Shown: piece by piece, positions 1-7,292 of the stretch
Position numbering within the stretch: the first letter of the stretch is position 1
Layout of the letters: the number at the start of each line of letters is the position of its first letter
Origin: an uncultured Clostridia bacterium
GTDB lineage: Bacteria > Bacillota_A > Clostridia > Oscillospirales > Acutalibacteraceae
Direction of reading: 5' to 3'
DNA length: 10,293 nt
Assembly (NCBI GenBank): GCA_937891215.1
Contig: CALAEU010000283.1
Location: 1 to 10,293, forward strand
Made by a program: the position numbers and the translations under genes
The notes under the pieces: generated by a model
What the model was told of the DNA's origin: nothing
What the model saw: only the letters and a program-made list of their open reading frames with translations
Databases searched by the model: none

Positions 1-721
1 AATTGCTTGTATTTCACAGTATGCTGAAAATGTTTATTTCAAAAAACCTTGCGGACTTATGGACCAGACTGCTTGTTCAGTTGGTGGCTTTGTACAGATT
101 GACTTTAAAGATACAAAAAATCCTGTTATAAATAAAGTTGATTTCAACCTAGATGAATTTGACCACGCCCTCTGCATTGTGGATACAGGCGGAAATCACG
201 CCGATTTAACAGACGATTATGCATCTATAAGATTAGAAATGAACTCTGTTGCAGAATATCTTGGTAAATCTGTTTTAAGAGAAGTGGAACCTTCAGAAGT
301 ATTCAGGAAAATGGGCGAAATAAGAAAGAAAACAGGCGACAGAGCAATAGAAAGAGCAATTCACTTCTATAACGAAAACAATCGTGTGGAAAGACTTGCA
401 ACGGCTTTAGATAAGAAAGATTTTAATGAATTTAAATCAATAATTATTGAAAGCGGTAAATCTTCTTATATGTATAACCAGAACTGCTTTACAGTAAAAA
501 ATCCTGAAAGTCAGCCAGTTGCACTCGCACTTTGCTTAACAGAAGAATTATTAAAAGGCAAAGCAGCTTACAGAGTACACGGTGGCGGATTTGCAGGTAC
601 AATTCAAGTATTCTTACCAAAATCAGAAATTGAAAATTATACAGCCGCTATGAAAAATGTATTCGGTGAAAATTCTTGCTATATTCTTTCAGTAAGAAGT
701 CACGGCGGTTGCGAAATCTGA
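1..721 (+). CDS. galK: Galactokinase, C-terminal part (5' end outside window)
   Basis: Galactokinase phosphorylates galactose at C1 with ATP, the entry step of the Leloir pathway in the cytoplasm. The reading frame is open from base 2, and the first visible residues read IACISQYAENVYFKKPCG followed by LMDQTACSVGG. The KPCGLMDQ stretch is the galactokinase signature around the catalytic Asp of GHMP kinases. Near the end, HGGGFAGT matches the third GHMP motif (usually GGGFGG in the family). About 240 residues are visible, compared with about 390 for whole galactokinases, so the N-terminal galactose-binding signature and the ATP-binding glycine loop lie upstream. The ATG at 59 is the internal Met of the LMDQ motif, not a start. 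The TGA stop at 719-721 is one base before the next gene, implying translational coupling. Family assignment is firm; the exact sugar specificity is inferred. Confidence 0.93.
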   Translation, partial: IACISQYAENVYFKKPCGLMDQTACSVGGFVQIDFKDTKNPVINKVDFNLDEFDHALCIVDTGGNHADLTDDYASIRLEMNSVAEYLGKSVLREVEPSEVFRKMGEIRKKTGDRAIERAIHFYNENNRVERLATALDKKDFNEFKSIIIESGKSSYMYNQNCFTVKNPESQPVALALCLTEELLKGKAAYRVHGGGFAGTIQVFLPKSEIENYTAAMKNVFGENSCYILSVRSHGGCEI

Positions 722-722
722 T

Positions 723-1472
723 ATGATAAAACAGATAGAAAAATTCGAGGAAATTAACGGTGTTGAGTCACCGTTAATCCCTCGTATTTTTAGTGCTTTT
801 AAGTATAAAAATCACAGCGATAATGCTTGGGAGCAATTAAATGATAATGGCGAAACAATTGCACTTTTGTCTTCGGTAGATGGCAACATTACTTTAATTA
901 CAACCGAAAATACAGATTTTTGTGAAATAAAAGAATTTTTAGCTTTTTTTGGGTGTAATTCTGTTGTTTCAGATGTTCCAATGAGTACATCTGCGAAAAG
1001 CTATGCTCTTTTTAAGTTTAATGGTGATAAGCTTTTAGAAAATGAATTTAATTATTGTGCTTTGAACAGTGCTTCAACAGCCGATGAATATAGAGAATTT
1101 CATTCAATTCTTTTTGCAGATGAACGGAGAGATTTTGATTTCTGGTACTGTGATTTTTCAAAAAAAGTAGTAAATAACGATGCAAAAGCAATTTGCTTAA
1201 AGCAAGGTGAAAATTTAGTTTCAATTGCTACTGCACCATTGATTTATAAAAACACTGCAATAATTTCTGGGGTTTATACTCTGGAAACTTTCAGAAACAA
1301 GGGCTTTTCAAAGGCGACTATTAAAAAAATTATTGAAGAATTAAATAAAGATAATGTAACAGAAATCTATCTTTGGTGTGAAAAAGACCTTGAAGATTTT
1401 TATAATAAACTCGGCTTTGAAAATGTCGGAAATATTTATATGGAAATGGAGTTACAAAATGAGCTTTTTTGA
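723..1472 (+). CDS. GNAT-family N-acetyltransferase
   Basis: This 249-residue protein has a C-terminal GNAT fold. The acetyl-CoA pyrophosphate-binding motif is R191-N-K-G194-F-S196 in the context VYTLETFRNKGFS, followed by a long helix. The C-terminal FYNKLGF (226-232) is the common end-of-fold GNAT signature. The first roughly 110 residues show no motif I recognise and may be a degenerate second GNAT-like lobe. The substrate cannot be read from the sequence. The ATG at 723 begins one base after the galK stop and has no clear Shine-Dalgarno, so it is probably translated by coupling to galK. No other in-frame ATG or GTG was found close by. The 3' end overlaps the next gene by 14 nt. Codons 8-21 contain a strong inverted repeat, listed separately. 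Confidence 0.82.
   Translation: MIKQIEKFEEINGVESPLIPRIFSAFKYKNHSDNAWEQLNDNGETIALLSSVDGNITLITTENTDFCEIKEFLAFFGCNSVVSDVPMSTSAKSYALFKFNGDKLLENEFNYCALNSASTADEYREFHSILFADERRDFDFWYCDFSKKVVNNDAKAICLKQGENLVSIATAPLIYKNTAIISGVYTLETFRNKGFSKATIKKIIEELNKDNVTEIYLWCEKDLEDFYNKLGFENVGNIYMEMELQNELF
746..784 (+). promoter_or_regulatory. Strong hairpin inside the first codons of the GNAT gene
   Basis: ATTAACGGTG (753-762) and CACCGTTAAT (769-778) form a perfect 10-bp stem around a 6-nt loop (TTGAGT). Outside a small internal loop (AA against C), CGAGG (746-750) pairs with CCTCG (780-784), giving 15 bp in all. A T-rich stretch (TATTTTTAG) follows at once, so the structure looks like an intrinsic terminator or attenuator placed within the coding sequence. 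It starts 23 nt after the start codon and 25 nt after the galK stop. A role in lowering downstream expression, or in protecting the galK 3' end, is inference. Confidence 0.5.
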
Positions 1473-2715
1473 ATTCAGCGAAAAGACAAACGAACTTTCA
1501 AAAATTGCGATAAAAAAAGCAAATGAACAGTTCGCAAAAATTGATGAAATAACAGAATTTAACCAGCAAAGAGTTTTAAAAGCATTTATAAATCACGGTG
1601 TTTGTGAATCTCACTTTGTTTCTTCAACTGGTTATGGCTATGGCGACAGGGGACGAGAAGTTTTAGACGAAGTAACTGCTGAGATTTTTGGTGCAGAAGA
1701 TGCACTTATAAGACACAGTTTTGCAAGTGGTACTCATACTTTAGCAGTAATGCTTTTTGGTGTTTTAAGACCAGGTGACAAAGTGCTTTCTGCTACTGGT
1801 ATGCCTTATGATACAATTCATTCTGTAATAGGTCTTAGCGGCGAAGGTATGGGCTCATTAAAAGACTTTGGTATAGAATTTGAAATTTTTGATTTACTCG
1901 AAGATGGCACAGTGGATTTTGACGGATTACAAAAAAAATTAAAACAAGAAAACTATAAAGCGGTTTATATTCAACGTTCACGAGGTTATTCGTTAAGACC
2001 AACCTTAACTTCAACAGAAATTAGGAAAATTGTAGATATAACAAAAGCTAATAGTAACGCATTTACTATTCTTGATAACTGCTATGGTGAATTTACTGAA
2101 AAATTAATGCCTGGCGAAATCGGTGTAGATGTTTTCGCTGGTTCTTTAATTAAAAATCCGGGTGGCGGTATTGCAAAATGCGGCGGATATATCGCAGGTA
2201 GAAAAGATTTGATTGAACTTTGTTCATACAGAATGACTACACCTGGTATAGGTCGCGAAGTTGGTGCAACTCTCGGTAATACACGAGATATTTTTATGGG
2301 ACTTTTTTCTGCTCCGCATGTAACAGGTGAGGCACTTAAAACTGCAGTTTTTACTGCCGCATTGTTTGAGGAAATGGGTTACGAAGTTTCACCAAAATCA
2401 AACGAAACGAGAGCAGATATTATTCAAAGTATCAAACTTCAGACACCTGAAAAACTTATTGCATTTTGCCAAGGGTTACAGAGTGGCTCTGCAATAGATA
2501 GTTTTGTTGTGCCTGAACCTTGGGAAATGCCGGGTTATGACAGCGATGTTATTATGGCGGCAGGTGCTTTTACAAATGGTTCTTCAATTGAACTTTCTGC
2601 CGATGCACCTTTACGTGAACCGTTTGCAGTATGGCTTCAGGGTGGACTTAACTTCCATAGTGCAAAAATTGGTGTAATGCTGGGAGCACAAAAAGTGCTG
2701 AATGCTGAGTGCTGA
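1459..2715 (+). CDS. PLP-dependent methionine gamma-lyase-family protein (YnbB-like, 'aluminium resistance protein')
   Basis: A 418-residue cytosolic PLP enzyme of fold type I, in the family named Met_gamma_lyase and historically 'aluminium resistance protein' (Bacillus subtilis YnbB, of similar length). Visible family hallmarks are STGYGYGDRGRE (56-67), HSFASGTHTL (86-95) in the phosphate-binding region, ILDNCYGEF with D206 expected to hold the pyridine nitrogen, and GSLIKNPGGGIAKCGGYIAG, where K232 is the likely Schiff-base lysine. Its natural substrate is not established; a C-S lyase activity is a family-level guess. I chose the ATG at 1459 because GGAG (1448-1451) lies 7 nt upstream and the protein then begins MSFFEFS. 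An upstream TTG at 1378 in the same frame would sit deep in the GNAT gene and has no support. The last codons (Ala-Glu-Cys-stop) are encoded by a heptad repeat array. Confidence 0.9.
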   Translation: MSFFEFSEKTNELSKIAIKKANEQFAKIDEITEFNQQRVLKAFINHGVCESHFVSSTGYGYGDRGREVLDEVTAEIFGAEDALIRHSFASGTHTLAVMLFGVLRPGDKVLSATGMPYDTIHSVIGLSGEGMGSLKDFGIEFEIFDLLEDGTVDFDGLQKKLKQENYKAVYIQRSRGYSLRPTLTSTEIRKIVDITKANSNAFTILDNCYGEFTEKLMPGEIGVDVFAGSLIKNPGGGIAKCGGYIAGRKDLIELCSYRMTTPGIGREVGATLGNTRDIFMGLFSAPHVTGEALKTAVFTAALFEEMGYEVSPKSNETRADIIQSIKLQTPEKLIAFCQGLQSGSAIDSFVVPEPWEMPGYDSDVIMAAGAFTNGSSIELSADAPLREPFAVWLQGGLNFHSAKIGVMLGAQKVLNAEC

Positions 2716-2743
2716 GGGCTGAGGGCTGAGTGCTGAGTTAAGG
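2695..2743 (+). repeat. Heptad tandem array, DKGCTGA type, containing the upstream gene's stop codon
   Basis: Six 7-bp units run in perfect phase from 2695 to 2736: GTGCTGA, ATGCTGA, GTGCTGA, GGGCTGA, GGGCTGA, GTGCTGA. They are followed by GTTAAGG (2737-2743). The TGA stop of the PLP-enzyme gene (2713-2715) is the end of the third unit, so the last codons of that gene are repeat sequence. The array is the left arm of an inverted pair; the right arm is at 2933-2967. A small perfect palindrome follows at 2744-2758 (AAACGC, 3-nt loop, GCGTTT). Confidence 0.85.
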
Positions 2744-2785
2744 AAACGCTACGCGTTTGATTATAATTATTACTGAATAAAAACA

Positions 2786-2839
2786 ACAAAATTCTATCAT
2801 TTATTGTTTACGATAACTTTAAATGATAGAATTTTTTGT
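2786..2839. terminator. Bidirectional intrinsic terminator between convergent genes
   Basis: The left arm at 2786-2803 (core AAATTCTATCATTTA) pairs perfectly over 15 bp with TAAATGATAGAATTT at 2820-2834, around a 16-nt loop. The pairing continues as ACA/TGT past two extra Ts. The plus strand has a run of six Ts (2832-2837) at the base of the stem, and the minus strand reads ATTTTGT. The hairpin can therefore serve the PLP-enzyme operon on the plus strand and the PBP gene on the minus strand. Its place between two convergent stop codons supports this. Confidence 0.8.
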
Positions 2840-2932
2840 TTGTATTTTTATTAAGTTTTACTACATATAAGTGCTAAAAATTGAAAATGTAAATTAACCA
2901 CTACAACAAATTATTACAATTACGTCGTAGCC

Positions 2933-2967
2933 CCTTAACTCAGCCCTCAGCACTCAGCCCTCAGCAC
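2933..2967 (-). repeat. Inverted heptad array, right arm of the 2695-2967 element
   Basis: Plus-strand units are CCTTAAC (2933-2939), TCAGCCC, TCAGCAC, TCAGCCC, TCAGCAC (2940-2967). Read on the minus strand, these match the left array (2709-2743) over 35 bp with two mismatches, both caused by the order of the T and G variants of the heptad. The similarity goes further inward: GCTACG at 2748-2753 is mirrored by CGTAGC at 2926-2931, with a 3-4 nt length difference. Together the arms enclose the bidirectional terminator and resemble the terminal inverted repeats of a small non-coding element. No transposase is present. Confidence 0.75.
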
Positions 2968-2977
2968 TACTTTAGTT

Positions 2978-2991
2978 TTGCATTACGCATT
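2978..2991 (-). repeat. Two-unit heptad repeat touching the PBP stop codon
   Basis: On the plus strand the units are TTGCATT (2978-2984) and ACGCATT (2985-2991). On the minus strand they read AATGCGT then AATGCAA. The first unit begins at the last base of the PBP gene's TAA stop (2993-2991). A single AATGCGT also occurs at 8565-8571, close to another heptad array. Two copies are few, so on its own this would be marginal; the neighbouring arrays with the same period raise the confidence. Confidence 0.45.
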
Positions 2992-4595
2992 TAATTAGTT
3001 TTTCGTAATCTTTCCAAAATAAAAATGTTTTCTGCCACTTCCTTAAACGCTGGTGCGCAGTCAATTCCGCCTGAAATTCCATTTTCTTTCATTATGCAAA
3101 TAACATATTGTGGGTTTTCGTATGGGAAAAAACCAACATACCAGGAGTGTTTTATTTCAACACCATTTTTATCATATTGTCCGCTCTGGGCAGTAGCAGT
3201 TTTGCCGCAAGAAAGGAAAAGGGAAGAAAAAGCGGATTTTCCTGTGCCTTCTTTAACCACATTGAGTAAACTATATTTTAAAATATTACAAGTTTCAGTT
3301 TTCAGTATTTTTTTACTTGTCTGTTTACTGCCACTTGTGAATTTTTCATTTTCGTATATATAACCCTTTATTAAAGTTGGTTCATTATAATAACCACCAT
3401 TTGCAATTACCGCGTAACAATTTGCCATTTGTAGTGGTGTAGCGAGTAACGACCCTTGCCCAAACCCTAAATTTCCTAAAGCGGCACTACTGTTTAGTTC
3501 TTTAATATCAGGTAAATTACCTTTGTCTGTAAAATATCCATTACCAAAATCGGTAGATTTGTTGAAGCCTAAAAGAGTTGCGGTATTCAGTAAATCTTCT
3601 GCACCGACAATAGTGCTTAATTCTATAAAATATGGGTTGCAGGAGTAGGTTATAGCGCCCTTTAAATCCATTTCACCATGACCATCTTTTTTACTACAAT
3701 TAAAAGTATTAGCGCTTTTTGTAATGTTGCCTGTACACTCATAAATCAAATTATTTCTATTATTCTCAATAGCTGAAACAGCAGTTACTACTTTAAAAAC
3801 AGAGCCTACCGCATATCCTGTAAATGCTCTGTTTATAAATGGAGAGTTTTCATCGAGTAAAGATTTGTTTAAATCGTTTCTGTCAATTACTGGCGTTGAA
3901 GCACATGCTAAAATTTCACTTGTATCTGCATTTAAAACAATGCCGCATCCAACATCTATATTGTGATTTGTTAAAGCATTTTCAACTATTTTCTGAATTT
4001 CCTTGTCAATTGTCAGAACAATTCCCGATTTGTTATTGTAATTGTCGTTATATACTTCAACTGCTTCACCATTAAGCACTCTGCCTAAAGCATCACAATG
4101 GTATCTTAAAGAAATTGAACCACTCGTTTTTTCTAAAATGTCATTGTAATATTTTTCAATCCCATACATTCCTTTATCGTTATTACAGTAACCTAATATA
4201 TGACAAAGCGAGTTTTTATCATATCGTTCAAAAGTAGTAAGTGTTAGAATATCATTTGTATTCTTAAAAAAATCGTAAGAGGGAACAGGCGTAGTAACTA
4301 AATGTCCCTTTTTTAGTTCTTCGGTTACCGCATCTTTATTAGTGAGTTTTTCGCTTTCTAAAAATCCTTTTGCAGTTGGTTTAATACACGCTATATATTT
4401 TTCTTTACTATTTGTTATTCTGTTTAAATTTCTGTCGTAAACATTACCACGCGTTTTCGCAATTGTATTTGTTTTAAGTGTGTTTGTAGTGCTTACAGAG
4501 TAAATATTTTTTACACCTAATAAGTAAATTCTGAAACTTAAAGATGAAAAGGCAAGAAACATAATAAGTGTTAAAGCTATAATTCTTTTTTTCAT
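2991..4595 (-). CDS. Class B penicillin-binding protein (peptidoglycan DD-transpeptidase)
   Basis: A membrane-anchored transpeptidase that cross-links peptidoglycan on the outer face of the membrane. Using the ATG at 4595 (534 residues), an N-terminal signal anchor covers about residues 4-26. The non-catalytic dimerisation region begins with RGNVYDRN (49-56), and the transpeptidase domain holds S265-V-F-K268 (nucleophile motif), S318-C-N320 and K465-T-A467-TAQ. The third motif is KTA rather than the usual KTG. GYAVGSVFK and LGFGQG are typical of the FtsI/SpoVD/PBP2 group. At 534 residues it is shorter than most PBP2 or SpoVD proteins, and I see no C-terminal PASTA domain. I prefer the ATG at 4595, which gives MKKRIIALT and has a weak GGTGA upstream; a TTG at 4622 would add nine polar residues. 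It stands alone, divergent from tcdA and convergent with the PLP-enzyme operon. Whether it serves elongation, division or sporulation cannot be told. Confidence 0.9.
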   Translation of the reverse strand: MKKRIIALTLIMFLAFSSLSFRIYLLGVKNIYSVSTTNTLKTNTIAKTRGNVYDRNLNRITNSKEKYIACIKPTAKGFLESEKLTNKDAVTEELKKGHLVTTPVPSYDFFKNTNDILTLTTFERYDKNSLCHILGYCNNDKGMYGIEKYYNDILEKTSGSISLRYHCDALGRVLNGEAVEVYNDNYNNKSGIVLTIDKEIQKIVENALTNHNIDVGCGIVLNADTSEILACASTPVIDRNDLNKSLLDENSPFINRAFTGYAVGSVFKVVTAVSAIENNRNNLIYECTGNITKSANTFNCSKKDGHGEMDLKGAITYSCNPYFIELSTIVGAEDLLNTATLLGFNKSTDFGNGYFTDKGNLPDIKELNSSAALGNLGFGQGSLLATPLQMANCYAVIANGGYYNEPTLIKGYIYENEKFTSGSKQTSKKILKTETCNILKYSLLNVVKEGTGKSAFSSLFLSCGKTATAQSGQYDKNGVEIKHSWYVGFFPYENPQYVICIMKENGISGGIDCAPAFKEVAENIFILERLRKTN

Positions 4596-4615
4596 TTTAT
4601 CACCAGGATTTATTG

Positions 4616-4643
4616 TTGACAAAAATTCGTAATTTTATATAAT
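4616..4643 (+). promoter_or_regulatory. Consensus sigma-A promoter for the tcdA operon
   Basis: TTGACA (4616-4621) and TATAAT (4638-4643) are both perfect consensus hexamers, separated by 16 bp. A start near 4650 would leave a leader of about 25 nt carrying the tcdA ribosome binding site AAAGGAG (4661-4667). The site lies in the divergent gap, so the -35 element also falls in the 5' leader of the minus-strand PBP gene. The same AT-rich stretch contains TATAAT on the minus strand (4650-4645), a possible -10 for the PBP gene, but I see no good -35 partner for it. Confidence 0.75.
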
Positions 4644-4675
4644 TATTATATATCTTTTTGAAAGGAGCAAAAACA

Positions 4676-5365
4676 ATGGACGAACGATTTTCACGTTCAG
4701 CAAGAATTTTCGGTATAGAAAATCAGGAAAAACTAAAAAATAGTAAAGTCCTTGTTTTTGGCTTGGGTGGCGTCGGTGGTGCAGTGTGCGAAGCACTCGC
4801 ACGAAGTGGGGTAGGTACTTTAGGTCTTGTTGATAAGGATGTAGTTGATATAACAAATATAAATCGTCAGCTTATTGCAACCGAAAGTACAATAGGAATG
4901 AAAAAAACAGATGCTTGTGAAAAGCGTCTTATTGAAATAAATCCTGGTATTAAATTAAATAAATACGATTTATTTTATCTTCCTGAAACCGCTGACAAAA
5001 TAAATCTTTCAGAGTATGATTATATTGTAGATGCAATTGACAATGTAACTGCAAAAATAGAACTTATAAAAAGAGCAAAAGAAGAAAATATAAAAATAAT
5101 TTCTTCAATGGGAACAGGCAATAAAATACACCCTGAAATGTTGGAAATCCAGGATATAAGCAAAACAAGTGTCTGCCCATTAGCAAGAGTAATTCGCAGA
5201 GAGTTAAGAAATAAAGGTATAAACCACTTAACAGTAGTTTACTCAAAAGAAGAACCACAGAACATTGATGGTGACAGAACACCAGCATCTTCAACATTTG
5301 TACCGATTTCAGCAGGTGTTTTAATAGCATCAAAAGTAGTACAGGATATTTTAGGAATCAAATAA
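4676..5365 (+). CDS. tcdA: tRNA threonylcarbamoyladenosine dehydratase (TcdA/CsdL, ThiF/E1-like fold)
   Basis: TcdA uses ATP to cyclise N6-threonylcarbamoyladenosine at position 37 of ANN-decoding tRNAs into its cyclic form, ct6A, which helps decoding. The 229-residue protein has the E1-like layout: RFSRSARIFG at the N terminus, the nucleotide-binding G29-LGGVGG loop, the DKDVVDITNINRQ stretch (53-65) with the Asp and Arg that hold ATP, VDAIDN (118-123), and then the TcdA-type signatures SSMGTGNK (143-150) and DISKTSVCPLAR (160-171). These last two separate TcdA from ThiF and MoeB. The ATG at 4676 has AAAGGAG 8 nt upstream; a TTG at 4658 precedes that site and is not credible. It is the first gene of a unit continuing with yhaM and prmA. 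Confidence 0.9.
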   Translation: MDERFSRSARIFGIENQEKLKNSKVLVFGLGGVGGAVCEALARSGVGTLGLVDKDVVDITNINRQLIATESTIGMKKTDACEKRLIEINPGIKLNKYDLFYLPETADKINLSEYDYIVDAIDNVTAKIELIKRAKEENIKIISSMGTGNKIHPEMLEIQDISKTSVCPLARVIRRELRNKGINHLTVVYSKEEPQNIDGDRTPASSTFVPISAGVLIASKVVQDILGIK

Positions 5366-5387
5366 TATATAATCAGGAGTTTAAATT

Positions 5388-6362
5388 ATGAATTTTACAC
5401 AATGTGACAAACCAGGCGTAGTTGAATGTTTTGCCCTCGTTAAGAACTGTGACAAGAAAAGTGCCAAAAACGGCAGTACATATTTAGATATGCTTTTAGG
5501 TGATAAAGATAGTGAAATTTACGCTAAAATGTGGGATTTTAAAGAAGAAATAACCCCTATGCCAGAAGCAAATACAGTAGTAAAAGTGCGTGGTACTTTA
5601 CAACAGTACAATGGTAACGACCAACTTATAATTCAACGCATCAGACCTTCAGTTGCAGGAGATAATGTGTCTGTTTCTGACTTTGTGAAATCAGCAGATT
5701 TTTCTGGTGAAGAAATGTATGGCGTTATAATGTCTCTGGTCAACACATTTAACGATGAAGAGTTAAAAAAAGTAGTTACCGAAATTCTGAAAGAACATAA
5801 AGAAGAGTTGGTCTTCTTCCCAGCGGCAGAAAAACTTCACCACGCAATGAATGGTGGACTTTTATATCATACACTTTCAATTGTCCGTTTAGCAGAATGT
5901 GTATGTTCTATTTATCCGGCAATAGATAAAGAATTGCTTGTATCAGGTGCAATTCTTCACGATATTGCAAAACTCAAAGAATACACAGTAAATAACACTG
6001 GTCTTGTAGATGGCCACACAGTAAGTGGTATGCTTTTAGGCCATCTTGTAATGGGCAGTGAAGAAGTCGGTAGAAAGTGTGATGAACTTGGTATTTCAGA
6101 AGACACTAAAGTTCTTCTTCAGCACATGCTCATTTCACATCACGGTAAATTAGAATTTGGTGCTGCAGTAAGACCATCTTTTATTGAAGCGGAAATTCTT
6201 TCACAACTTGACTTGTTTGATGCAAATATGTACGAAATGGCAGAAGCAGTTGGCGGTGTGAAATCTGGAGAATTTACAGGCAGACTCTGGATGCTCGACA
6301 ATAGAAAAATGTTCAACCACGGCAGAACAGTGGTTGAACCAAAAGCAGACTTGATAAAGTGA
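5388..6362 (+). CDS. yhaM: 3'-5' exoribonuclease of the YhaM/CBF1 family
   Basis: YhaM-type enzymes are metal-dependent 3'-5' exonucleases that trim RNA ends in Firmicutes. The domain order here is as expected: an N-terminal OB-fold nucleic-acid-binding domain (about residues 10-88) and an HD phosphohydrolase domain (about 150-285). Likely metal ligands are H161 in GGLLYHT, H191-D192 in GAILHDIAKLKEY, and H251-H252 in LLQHMLISHHG, with a C-terminal Asp in SQLDLFDA. The length of 324 residues is close to B. subtilis YhaM (a little over 310). AGGAG at 5375-5379 is 8 nt before the ATG. The 22-nt gap from tcdA and the 12-nt gap to prmA indicate one operon. Confidence 0.9.
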   Translation: MNFTQCDKPGVVECFALVKNCDKKSAKNGSTYLDMLLGDKDSEIYAKMWDFKEEITPMPEANTVVKVRGTLQQYNGNDQLIIQRIRPSVAGDNVSVSDFVKSADFSGEEMYGVIMSLVNTFNDEELKKVVTEILKEHKEELVFFPAAEKLHHAMNGGLLYHTLSIVRLAECVCSIYPAIDKELLVSGAILHDIAKLKEYTVNNTGLVDGHTVSGMLLGHLVMGSEEVGRKCDELGISEDTKVLLQHMLISHHGKLEFGAAVRPSFIEAEILSQLDLFDANMYEMAEAVGGVKSGEFTGRLWMLDNRKMFNHGRTVVEPKADLIK

Positions 6363-6374
6363 GAATTAAAAAAT

Positions 6375-7292
6375 ATGGAATGGCAAGAAATTAAAATATC
6401 AGTTAATTCAGAAGATACCGAAAGAGCAAGTAATATTGCTGTAATGGCAGTGCCTTATGGAATTTATACAGAAGATTACAGCACTCTCGAAGAAGAGGCT
6501 TGGGATATTGCTCACATAGATTTAATTGACGAAGACCTTTTAAAAAAAGACAGAACCAAGTCAATTATTCATATCTACATAGGCGAAAACGATAACCCAC
6601 AGGAAGCAGTTTCTTTTGTGTCATCAAGATTAGATGCAGAAAAAATCCCTTACACAATAGATACTTCTGCTTGTAAGGAAGAAGACTGGCTTAACAACTG
6701 GAAGAAATATTTTAAACCGCTTAAAATAGGTCAAAGACTTTTTGTAAGACCTATATGGGAAGAAAATTTTGACGCAGAAAACAGAGTAGTTTTAAACATT
6801 GAACCAGGTGCGGCATTTGGTACAGGCGCACACGATACAACACGCCTTTGCCTTGAAACTCTTGATAAAATTATTAAAGATGGCGATACAGTTTTAGATA
6901 TGGGTTGTGGTAGCGGTATTCTTGCAATCTCTTCACTTTTGTTAGGTGCAGAAAGTGCATTTGGTGTAGATATTGACCCGCTTGCAGTAAAAACCGCAAA
7001 AGAAAATGGCTTAATGAATAATTTTAAAGAGCCTGAACTCACATTCGTGTGTGGCGACCTTGACGAAAATGTAAAGGGGAAATATTCAGTTGTTGTCGCA
7101 AATATAGTTGCAGATGTAATTATGATGTTTGCACCGAACGTAAGAAAATATATGGCACCTGACGGAGTTTTCATAGCATCAGGTATTATTGATACAAGGG
7201 CTGACGAAGTGATTTCTTGCTTAGAGCAGAACGGCTTTACAATAGTTGAACGCTATGAGCAGGGCGGTTGGAATTGTCTTGTGATGAAATAG
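6375..7292 (+). CDS. prmA: Ribosomal protein L11 methyltransferase
   Basis: PrmA is a cytosolic SAM-dependent enzyme that trimethylates ribosomal protein L11. The 305-residue protein shows the family plan: an N-terminal substrate-recognition domain (1 to about 95), the linker EEDWLNNWKKYFKPLKIG (102-119), then a class I methyltransferase domain. Key motifs are EPGAAFGTGAHDTT (143-156), the SAM loop LDMGCGSG (174-181), GVDIDP (197-202) whose first Asp should bind the SAM ribose, and ANIVADV (242-248), the equivalent of the NPPY position. The Shine-Dalgarno is weak (GTGAGA overlapping the yhaM stop, about 11 nt upstream), so coupling to yhaM is likely. The TAG stop is the start of a CTAG-rich repeat. 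In many Firmicutes rsmE follows prmA; here two unknown membrane genes follow instead. Confidence 0.95.
   Translation: MEWQEIKISVNSEDTERASNIAVMAVPYGIYTEDYSTLEEEAWDIAHIDLIDEDLLKKDRTKSIIHIYIGENDNPQEAVSFVSSRLDAEKIPYTIDTSACKEEDWLNNWKKYFKPLKIGQRLFVRPIWEENFDAENRVVLNIEPGAAFGTGAHDTTRLCLETLDKIIKDGDTVLDMGCGSGILAISSLLLGAESAFGVDIDPLAVKTAKENGLMNNFKEPELTFVCGDLDENVKGKYSVVVANIVADVIMMFAPNVRKYMAPDGVFIASGIIDTRADEVISCLEQNGFTIVERYEQGGWNCLVMK

Noticed and set aside
1378..1458. Upstream extension of the PLP-enzyme gene within the GNAT gene
   Set aside because: The extra 27 residues are an out-of-frame reading of the GNAT C terminus. GGAG lies at the right distance from the ATG at 1459.
2695..2967. CRISPR array or tRNA/attachment site
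   Set aside because: The repeats are 7 bp long, directly abutting with no spacers, and no tRNA-like fold, integrase or cas gene is present.
3025..4075. Plus-strand open frames of 112 and 78 codons opposite the PBP gene
   Set aside because: They are antisense shadows of a clear class B PBP with intact motifs and show no family features of their own.
6731..7174. Minus-strand open frame of 147 codons inside prmA
   Set aside because: It is opposite the conserved methyltransferase motifs of prmA, and its composition is that of a reverse-complement reading.
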